The notes under the pieces: model-generated
What the model was told of the DNA's origin: nothing
Seen by the model: the letters and a program-made list of their open reading frames with translations, nothing else
The model's database searches: none
Assembly (NCBI GenBank): GCA_035307785.1
Contig: DATGHS010000343.1
Coordinates: 1 to 5,171, forward strand
DNA length: 5,171 bases
Reading direction: 5' to 3'
Source: DATGHS01 sp035307785
GTDB taxonomy: Bacteria; Planctomycetota; Planctomycetia; Gemmatales; Gemmataceae
Made by a program: the position numbers and the translations under genes
Shown: piece by piece, positions 1-3,601 of the stretch
Numbering within the stretch: the stretch's first letter is position 1
How the letters are laid out: every line of letters starts with the position of its first letter

Positions 1-125
1 CATAGCACAAGACCCGCGTCCGCGGCCCACGCTGCGCCATGGGCCGGCCCACCCTGGCCGCTAACCAACGCGGCCCACCTCGCGCGCCCTGGGCCCGGCC
101 CACCCCGCGATTTTGGGCCCAGCCG
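1..125. repeat. GC-rich GGCCCACC interspersed repeat
   Basis: The motif GGCCCAC(C) occurs four times, beginning at 24, 46, 72 and 97, a spacing of 22 to 26 bases. Between copies are the palindromes GGGCCGGCCC (41-50) and GGGCCC (91-96 and 115-120). The stretch is much richer in G and C than the following DNA, which returns to mixed composition from about 126. It looks like an intergenic repeat cluster continuing left of the window. No function is assigned. Confidence 0.5.
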
Positions 126-172
126 AAACCGCTGCTAACATCGGACAAAATCAAAGGTTTCAGCCGGGGCAT
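1..172 (-). CDS. Doubtful 3'-incomplete reading frame running off the left edge
   Basis: On the minus strand an ATG at 172-170 is preceded by GGAGGTG (complement of 177-183), with six bases between GGAGG and the ATG, which is a very good ribosome binding site. The frame stays open for 57 codons to the window edge. It begins MPRLKPLILSDVSSGFGWAQ and then becomes Gly/Arg/Ala-rich because it is read from the GGCCCACC repeats. It lies 65 bases downstream of the stop of the minus-strand gene at 238-771, so it could be the next gene of the same transcription unit. Against it: most of its length is repeat DNA, and an open frame in GC-rich repeats is expected by chance. I recognise no domain. Confidence 0.22.
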   Translation of the reverse strand, partial: MPRLKPLILSDVSSGFGWAQNRGVGRAQGARGGPRWLAARVGRPMAQRGPRTRVLCY

Positions 173-237
173 AGGTCACCTCCGGCCAAGACTATAACAA
201 AGACCAACCGATGGCGCAAGCCAAATTCAACGAATTT

Positions 238-771
238 CTAACTCAGGACACTAGCATAGGTCCATGGCATCAGCGACTGCGCTACGTTCGGGACCATTGC
301 TCGCCAAGTAGTGCAGACCACGTGGGAAGTGCTACCCGCGACAAGACGTTGTGTTGGATCGTCTGCGTCTAGTGCATACCACTCGAGCGCTAACTGGTGC
401 CGACCAATAACGTTTGGGAGGGGGTGGCTAAAGGCAAAATCTACCGGTGGACACAGTCCACTTGTTGGATCGAAAGCCAATTCTACCCGTTGCTCCGCCA
501 AATCCGAATGAGTTCCGCCCGCCCCAATGGTGTATGACCCATCCGCTGCTGGTGTTCCACGAAACACAGCTCGGAGCGAAGGACTCGCCCCACGTACGTA
601 GGCGGCCAACTCGTTTCGGCCTCCGGCATCCCATTCCGGCGTCGTTCCGATAACCGAATCTGTGTTGTGGTCCCGCAAAGAAATCGCCTGACTGCCCGGG
701 AAATCGAAATGGACGCTATGTATTTGAAATGGCGCGACGTGCGGTTGGCCAGTTGGCATCGGTGAACTCAT
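238..771 (-). CDS. Hypothetical protein, probable beta-rich domain
   Basis: Function not recognised. I chose the ATG at 771-769 because GAGG (complement of 778-781) lies 6 bases before it. Earlier in-frame starts are a TTG at 858 and an ATG at 834, neither with a visible ribosome binding site, and the frame is closed by a stop at 870-868. From this start the protein is 177 residues. The sequence alternates hydrophobic and polar residues in many short strands (for example HSVHFDFPG near the N-terminus and LRAVFRGTP in the middle), with glycine/proline turns, as in an all-beta or Ig-like fold. The C-terminal part has WRAMVPNVAQSLMPWTY and ends abruptly four residues later at TAG, so it may be shortened there. 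There is no signal peptide or membrane segment. It overlaps the end of the reading frame at 716-940 and could be co-transcribed with it. Protein-like composition over about 170 codons is the main reason to call it real. Confidence 0.5.
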   Translation of the reverse strand: MSSPMPTGQPHVAPFQIHSVHFDFPGSQAISLRDHNTDSVIGTTPEWDAGGRNELAAYVRGASPSLRAVFRGTPAADGSYTIGAGGTHSDLAEQRVELAFDPTSGLCPPVDFAFSHPLPNVIGRHQLALEWYALDADDPTQRLVAGSTSHVVCTTWRAMVPNVAQSLMPWTYASVLS

Positions 772-940
772 GAACCGCCTCAGTGGTTTTCGTCGCCAGA
801 AAGGATGTCTCTTTTTGGGCAAAGTACTGAGCATCAGTTGTGTGTTCAAGCCCGGCAATGGACACTTTCAGAAAACTGGTAGAGTCGAGCAGTGGAGTAG
901 CGATATTCTGGGGTCCGGATCCGGGGGGATCCGCGACATC
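716..940 (-). CDS. Possible small hypothetical protein without a clear start
   Basis: A minus-strand frame is open from just after a TAA (943-941) to a TAG at 718-716, giving 74 codons. The translation from codon 14 on (ATPLLDSTSFLKVSIAG, then TDAQYFAQKETSFLAT and VHEFTDANWPTARRA) looks like real protein: mixed composition with no repeat content. There is no ATG in this frame; a GTG at 865 would give 49 codons. An ATG at 939-937 lies one base out of frame, just before a run of six C (complement of 923-928). One extra base in that run would join the ATG to this frame, so a frameshift or sequencing error is plausible. The stop lies inside the downstream gene (238-771), a 56-base overlap that would suit translational coupling. 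I recognise no family. Confidence 0.38.
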   Translation of the reverse strand, partial: DVADPPGSGPQNIATPLLDSTSFLKVSIAGLEHTTDAQYFAQKETSFLATKTTEAVHEFTDANWPTARRAISNT

Positions 941-1046
941 TTAACTTAACTAGCAAGCTCGCAGCGGAGCACGAAGACAGGTGAACCTGAACTTGGCCGG
1001 CCCGCACACGGATGGTAGATTGCCGTACGAGCGAGGGCGGTGACTC

Positions 1047-1376
1047 ATGGCAAGGCGATCGTACACGGTGATTTACGAACCGGCCGAAAAAAGCGGTTTT
1101 TATGCACATATCCCGGCCCTGGATGTTACCATCGAAGGCGAAACGCACAAGGACGCCAAGGAAATGGCGAGAAATTCGGGCCATCTGAAGATTCCTATCC
1201 GAACAGGCCTGGATCGGTTGGCACATCCGCCGGATTGGCTGTCGCTTTCCGGCTTAGACCACCCCCGGCACGCAGCGCTGCGGAATGGTGGAGGCCGAAG
1301 CGCAGCGAGGCGCGAAGTCAGGCGCCTCGCTGCGCTTCGGCCTCCGAGTAAAAGGCGGCAGCGCGAATTACTATGA
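1047..1376 (+). CDS. HicB-like antitoxin, C-terminal half altered
   Basis: The first 45 or so residues (ARRSYTVIYEPAEKSGFYAH, then IPALDVTIEGETHKDAKEMA) match the pattern of HicB-like antitoxins: a YTV(I/V)YEPAEEGG(Y/F) strand, a VPALP-like strand, then EGET followed by a helix with AxxMA. In intact HicB proteins this partial RNase-H-like fold neutralises HicA, an mRNA-cleaving toxin, and often represses its own promoter. The next stretch (GHLKIPIRTGL, then HPPDW) still resembles the usual helix and IPPD-type tail, only loosely. From about residue 68 the frame has no family resemblance and passes through the hairpin at 1290-1345, ending as Arg/Ala-rich sequence of repeat origin. Its 109 residues are therefore probably a decayed or newly extended C-terminus. 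A weak GAGGG (1033-1037) precedes the ATG. No HicA-type gene with the usual small dsRBD-like pattern is visible on either side. Family call fairly sure; functional status doubtful. Confidence 0.55.
   Translation: MARRSYTVIYEPAEKSGFYAHIPALDVTIEGETHKDAKEMARNSGHLKIPIRTGLDRLAHPPDWLSLSGLDHPRHAALRNGGGRSAARREVRRLAALRPPSKRRQRELL
1271..1282. repeat. 12-bp perfect palindrome
   Basis: CGCAGCGCTGCG is its own reverse complement. It lies 7 bases before the 24-bp hairpin repeat and shares its CGCAGCG word, so it may be part of the same repeat unit or a decayed copy. Confidence 0.5.
1290..1345. repeat. Perfect 24-bp inverted repeat hairpin
   Basis: The left arm 1290-1313 (GGAGGCCGAAGCGCAGCGAG followed by GCGC) is the exact reverse complement of 1322-1345, with an 8-base loop GAAGTCAG. 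The stem is GC-rich with no mismatch. It has no T run behind it, so a classical intrinsic terminator is unlikely. A REP-like dispersed palindrome or a transcript-stabilising or attenuating hairpin is more likely. It lies inside the 3' part of the HicB-like reading frame and so supplies much of that frame's odd C-terminal sequence. Confidence 0.8.
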
Positions 1377-1474
1377 CGTCTGTCAGATTAATTTGCGCCG
1401 TCCATTTTTTCGCGATGAATTGCAGGGATTTGCCAAGATCAATCCTTTGGCGAGAGCGTCCGATTGGCTTCTTT
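1377..1474. other. Short intergenic stretch, nothing recognised
   Basis: This lies between the stop of the HicB-like frame and the stop of the converging minus-strand gene. It contains a run of six T at about 1404-1409 without a convincing stem before it. I see no gene or HicA-like remnant. Confidence 0.4.
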
Positions 1475-2002
1475 TCAATTCGAAATCGATTGCTGCGCCT
1501 CTTCGCTTCCCTCATAAACAGCCAGCTCCTCGTGAAGGCGGGCGATCATTTTTCGAATGCCCGCTTTCGTGAATCCTTTGGCCCCGATTCGGTGGCTTCG
1601 CTGCAACGTTTCCAGCCGCTCCTCGAGGATGCGAAGCTCTTCTTTCGCCTTCTCATATTCGGTCGGATTCACCTCGTTCCCAAACTCCGTTTGGGGACGC
1701 TCTTTCGCGAAACTCTGTTTCGCGAAACAGAGTTTCGCAGCAGCCCGTTCCCAAACAGGAGTTTGGGAACGAGGGGAAACAGGAGTTTGGGAACGAGGGG
1801 AGTTTGGGAACGAGGGGAAACTCACCTCCACCAGCCCTTTGCGCCGCCCGTCTGCTTGTCGTGTACGGCTAAAGAACTCGATCCATTCGTTCCAGTCCGC
1901 ATCATCCTCTGCGGCAAAGATGTCTTCCGGCCGTCGGGTTAAGAGCATCTCCTCTAATTCCACTGCCAATTGGTGACCCGAAGTTTCAGGAACCGTTACC
2001 AC
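1475..2002 (-). CDS. Conserved-looking hypothetical protein split by an in-frame repeat insertion
   Basis: The frame ends at TGA (1477-1475). It is open upstream to 2170, but the part before about 2002 is read from inverted and tandem repeats. I place the gene from the GTG at 2002, giving 175 residues; an ATG at 1948 (MLLTRRPED) is an alternative with GAGGAG directly against it. Two good blocks are visible. The N-terminal block has VELEEMLLTRRPEDIFAAED and then DWNEWIEFFSRTR. The C-terminal block has EYEKAKEELRILEERLETLQ, then KGFTKAGIRKMIARLHEELA and VYEG. The latter is a charged, coiled-coil-like helix pair resembling small antitoxin or regulator proteins, but I cannot name the family. Between the blocks sit 51 codons encoded by repeat DNA (1676-1828). 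Removing one target copy plus the insert gives a smooth junction GLVEV-NPTEY and a protein of about 124 residues. Whether the interrupted protein still works is unknown. The N-terminus may also be truncated by the repeat at 2015-2116. Confidence 0.55.
   Translation of the reverse strand: MVTVPETSGHQLAVELEEMLLTRRPEDIFAAEDDADWNEWIEFFSRTRQADGRRKGLVEVSFPSFPNSPRSQTPVSPRSQTPVWERAAAKLCFAKQSFAKERPQTEFGNEVNPTEYEKAKEELRILEERLETLQRSHRIGAKGFTKAGIRKMIARLHEELAVYEGSEEAQQSISN
1707..1738. repeat. Perfect 32-bp palindrome
   Basis: The half-site GCGAAACTCTGTTTCG (1707-1722) is followed directly by its reverse complement (1723-1738) with no loop. The half-site itself holds GCGAAAC and GTTTCG, so smaller alternative hairpins can form. 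It lies in the centre of the insertion element. Confidence 0.85.
1753..1817. repeat. 24-bp tandem repeat, about 2.7 copies
   Basis: The unit AAACAGGAGTTTGGGAACGA-GGGG occupies 1753-1776 and 1777-1800 without a mismatch, and a third copy lacking its first seven bases follows at 1801-1817. Since 24 is a multiple of three, the minus-strand reading repeats the eight-residue unit SPRSQTPV in frame. Copy number could vary between strains without breaking the reading frame. Confidence 0.8.
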
Positions 2003-2014
2003 CAGCAGCGGGCC

Positions 2015-2116
2015 GGCGAGTCCCGGCGCGCCGCGATAAGCCCGGCGGGGAAGTCGTGCCGCGCGGGTGCCCGCTCCCCTCCACGTCGGCCTGATCCCGG
2101 CGCGCCGGGACTCGCC
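2015..2116. repeat. Long inverted repeat with 18-bp perfect arms
   Basis: GGCGAGTCCCGGCGCGCC at 2015-2032 is the exact reverse complement of 2099-2116. Pairing continues inward imperfectly (2033-2044 against 2087-2098), so the whole 102-bp unit could fold as a long hairpin or cruciform. It lies directly upstream, on the minus strand, of the probable start of the interrupted gene, and its reading produces the Arg/Gly/Ala-rich N-terminal extension of that frame. Confidence 0.8.
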
Positions 2117-2123
2117 AAATCCG

Positions 2124-2223
2124 CAGGACCCGTTCGTAGTACCGCCTTTAGGCGGTGCTTGGACGTCCAAGTTCAGGATCCGTTCGTAGTACCGCCTTTA
2201 GGCGGTGCTTGGACGTCCAAGTT
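2124..2223. repeat. Two tandem 50-bp direct repeats
   Basis: Positions 2124-2173 and 2174-2223 are identical except at one base (C at 2129, T at 2179). Each unit contains a small hairpin, ACCGCC-TTTA-GGCGGT (2141-2156 and 2191-2206), and the 12-bp palindrome TTGGACGTCCAA (2159-2170 and 2209-2220). A 17-bp piece, GTTCGTAGTACCGCCTT, recurs in inverse orientation at 2491-2507. The near-identity of the copies points to a recent duplication. Confidence 0.85.
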
Positions 2224-2297
2224 CCGCCTGATGAAGATTGACAAAATAATCGGACTTTGGGGATCGGTTTTTACGCCGAAGGCGTTTCATCCCATAG

Positions 2298-2330
2298 CCC
2301 AGGGTTGCGGCGCTTCGCCGCTACCCTGGG
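2298..2330. repeat. Hairpin, 15-bp arms
   Basis: CCCAGGGTTGCGGCG (2298-2312) pairs with CGCCGCTACCCTGGG (2316-2330) except at one position, across a three-base loop CTT. The CCCAGGGT word returns at 2378-2385, and its complement at 2406-2413. Confidence 0.75.
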
Positions 2331-2377
2331 GAAGACGATGCAACCCTTTCAGGGTTGGTGTTTGTACACGGCGTTCA

Positions 2378-2413
2378 CCCAGGGTAGTCCCGGCGCGCCG
2401 GGGCAACCCTGGG
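2378..2413. repeat. Hairpin, 18-bp arms without loop
   Basis: CCCAGGGTAGTCCCGGCG (2378-2395) is followed directly by CGCCGGGGCAACCCTGGG (2396-2413), which is its reverse complement at 16 of 18 positions. The centre shares CCCGGCGCGCC with the inverted repeat at 2015-2116, which suggests shared ancestry of these repeat families. Confidence 0.75.
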
Positions 2414-2516
2414 CTGTGATATCGAACCCTTTCAGGGTTCAGTCATCGCGCGTTTACCACCATAAGCCCAACTTATTTGTCAAAGATCGTAAGGCGGTAC
2501 TACGAACCCAACCTAC

Positions 2517-2741
2517 CATTTGCATTTCACAAACCGGATCGTACTCTTGGCGGGGCTGTTTCGGCCGCCCGGCGTGGAGCGCGAGCCGGCACGGAGGGTG
2601 GAGTCGGCGCAAAACTGCAAAAAACCGACACCCCCACCCGGTTGCTGGACAATCGGTGGCAGTTCAATTTTTCGGCAAACTGGGATATCGCAAGTGCCGT
2701 TTTTCATTTGCCCTTCCGCAACCGGATCGTACACTTCTGCG
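2517..2741. repeat. Direct repeat pair spaced 188 bp
   Basis: The words CATTTGC (2517 and 2705) and AACCGGATCGTAC (2532 and 2720) recur at exactly the same 188-bp offset, with intermediate similarity between and just after them (CTT, GG). This is a gapless diverged repeat of roughly 30 to 40 bases, or the clearest ends of a longer decayed duplication. The interval holds an imperfect hairpin with GGGTGGAGTCGG on the left and CCGACACCCCCACCC on the right (about 2597-2641). No gene is apparent. Confidence 0.55.
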
Positions 2742-2824
2742 GCTAAGTTTGCGCTGCTTTGTAGCAGCGCGCCGAACGAATAGCGCAAAAGCTCGGAACC
2801 ACCATGCGCACCAGCAAGAGCCCC

Positions 2825-2883
2825 GCTCCACGCACCGCCCCGAGCACCGCTCCAGGTACCGCCCCGGGCACCGCTCAACGCAC
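2825..2883. repeat. 12-bp tandem repeat, about five units
   Basis: Units start at 2825, 2837, 2849, 2861 and 2873. They alternate between GCTCCA-type and GCCCCG-type beginnings, so a 24-bp higher-order period is also visible. All end in a form of CACC or TACC except the last, which ends GCAC. In one plus-strand frame the array reads as repeated TAPx, in the others as Arg/Gly-rich peptides. I take it as a minisatellite, not as evidence of a protein. Confidence 0.75.
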
Positions 2884-2920
2884 AATTAGCTCAAGTTGTG
2901 TGAAGGCGTCATGCCCCCGC

Positions 2921-2977
2921 TCCGAATATCCTCTCCGAAAAGGACTTACGTCTATTCGGATTAGCGCGCGAGCGCGC
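2921..2977. repeat. Two adjacent inverted repeats
   Basis: TCCGAATA (2921-2928) pairs with TATTCGGA (2953-2960) across 24 bases. Directly after it GCGCGC-GA-GCGCGC (2964-2977) forms a second short palindrome. No T run follows, so these are not typical terminators. Confidence 0.5.
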
Positions 2978-3182
2978 ACCTTGAGCGGATTTGGGCGCTT
3001 TCGCCGATTCGGGGACAGCCGAGCTTCCATGGGCCTGGGCACCTGGGTCGAGCGCGATCATCCACAGATCAAGGTGAGTCAATGGCCAAAAATGCCATGG
3101 CTAAAAAATGAAAAGAGCGGTCATTTTGTGTCGCGCCGGCCGTGCCAGCGCCCGGGAAGTCTTACCGATGGGACCATCATGT

Positions 3183-3262
3183 GAACCGATGAACCAATGA
3201 ATCAATCAATGAATCAACCCACCCATCAACCCATGAAACCACCAACCCATCAACCATGCAAC
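3183..3262. repeat. Degenerate tetranucleotide array, 20 units
   Basis: From 3183 the sequence can be cut into 20 consecutive four-base units such as GAAC, CAAT, GAAT, CAAC and CCAT, with no break in register over 80 bases. The first half favours (G/C)AAT and GAAC, and the second half CAAC, CCAC and CCAT, so the array has drifted or was built from two unit types. It supplies the Asn/Gln/Pro-rich start of an open plus-strand frame that I do not accept as a protein. Confidence 0.75.
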
Positions 3263-3436
3263 ACTCAATTTGTATCAATATGTGCGAGGGCGCGTTGCGC
3301 ACGCCGCAAGCAGCGGCAGATAAATAACTTACGGCGACGGCCACAGTGGCGCGCCTTGTCACCTGGTTACAAAAAGACACAATTCGCCGGGCCTTGCCTG
3401 GCTGAAAAATCACGGTGCCGCCGGCAATTGGACTTG

Positions 3437-3601
3437 AGCGCGCCTTGGAAATGGAAGAACGAATTGGTGACGACCTCGGTCTTGTTCGCCATTGACCAAT
3501 CGGTCCGCTTCGACTACCAATTCAGTCGCGAATGCCATGTCGATGCAGCGCGCGAGACTATCCAGTTCCGGATTGTGAAGGAGATGTCCCATGCAAGTTG
3601 A
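3437..3601 (+). pseudogene. Possible remnant of a gene end upstream of the PQQ-like gene
   Basis: A plus-strand frame here reads SAPWKWKNELVTTSVLFAID, then VRFDYQFSRECHVDAARETI and QFRIVKEMSHAS, and stops with TGA at 3599-3601. The composition is protein-like, GC at third positions is high as in the following gene, and the stop overlaps the next start by 11 bases, as often seen in operons. Upstream the same frame runs into the tetranucleotide array, so no plausible start belongs to it. Either it is the 3' end of a gene broken by repeats, or it is an open frame by chance. I recognise no family. Confidence 0.25.
3577..3583 (+). promoter_or_regulatory. Strong Shine-Dalgarno site for the PQQ-like gene
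   Basis: GAAGGAG lies seven bases before the ATG at 3591. It decides the start: an ATG at 3584 directly after it is too close and stops after five codons, while the in-frame ATG codons at residues 11 and 13 have no such site. Confidence 0.8.

Larger units (their letters stand above)
1669..1828. mobile_element. Repeat-element insertion with 7-bp target duplication
   Basis: TCACCTC occurs at 1669-1675 and again at 1822-1828, immediately outside a block (1676-1821) made only of palindromes and short tandem repeats. Insert plus one target copy is 153 bases, exactly 51 codons, so the surrounding minus-strand gene keeps its frame. The block holds a GTTCCCAAAC/GTTTGGGGAC hairpin (1676-1698), a 32-bp palindrome (1707-1738), a perfect GTTCCCAAAC-AGGA-GTTTGGGAAC hairpin (1747-1770) and a 24-bp tandem array (1753-1817). 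It encodes no transposase, so it would be a non-autonomous MITE/REP-like element. Similar CCCAAAC/GTTTGGG palindromes are familiar from planctomycete and cyanobacterial genomes. Confidence 0.65.
2182..2507. mobile_element. MITE-like block of hairpins bounded by inverted sequence
   Basis: GTTCGTAGTACCGCCTT at 2182-2198 is matched in inverse orientation at 2491-2507. Further in, TTGACAAAATAATCGGACTT (about 2238-2257) resembles the reverse complement of about 2465-2485, which reads TTGACAAATAAGTTGGGCTT. Between these ends lie four hairpins: 2298-2330 (15-bp arms, one mismatch), 2341-2357 (CAACCCT/AGGGTTG), 2378-2413 (18-bp arms, two mismatches, centred on CGGCGCGCCG) and 2424-2440 (GAACCCT/AGGGTTC). 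No protein is encoded. Non-autonomous element or composite of older repeats; exact borders and a target duplication were not found. Confidence 0.5.
2003..3590. other. Repeat-dominated intergenic region
   Basis: About 1.6 kb separates the interrupted minus-strand gene from the PQQ-like gene. I see no convincing complete gene here on either strand: the longer open frames are read from palindromic or tandem repeats and give Arg/Pro/Gly-rich or short-period peptides. The individual repeats are listed separately. No tRNA, rRNA, CRISPR array or transposase gene is visible. The only stretch with possible coding character is about 3437-3601. Confidence 0.6.

Noticed and set aside
866..1046. A HicA toxin gene upstream of the HicB-like frame
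   Set aside because: All three plus-strand frames are broken by stops, and none shows the short HicA pattern.
1290..1345. Intrinsic terminator
   Set aside because: The stem is perfect and strong but no T run follows on either strand, so I keep it as a repeat hairpin.
1676..1821. CRISPR array
   Set aside because: The repeats are tandem or palindromic without unique spacers of constant length, and no cas gene is visible.
1373..1942. Plus-strand frame of 189 codons across the insertion element
   Set aside because: It is the shadow of the minus-strand gene; its middle is repeat-encoded and its ends lack protein-like features.
2804..3184. Open plus-strand frame of 126 codons beginning with Thr/Ala/Pro repeats
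   Set aside because: Its start is read from the 12-bp minisatellite, the rest is Arg/Ser-rich without recognisable pattern, and there is no ribosome binding site.
3493..3521. Sigma-70-type promoter beginning TTGACC for the PQQ-like gene
   Set aside because: No acceptable -10 box lies at 16 to 18 bases downstream.
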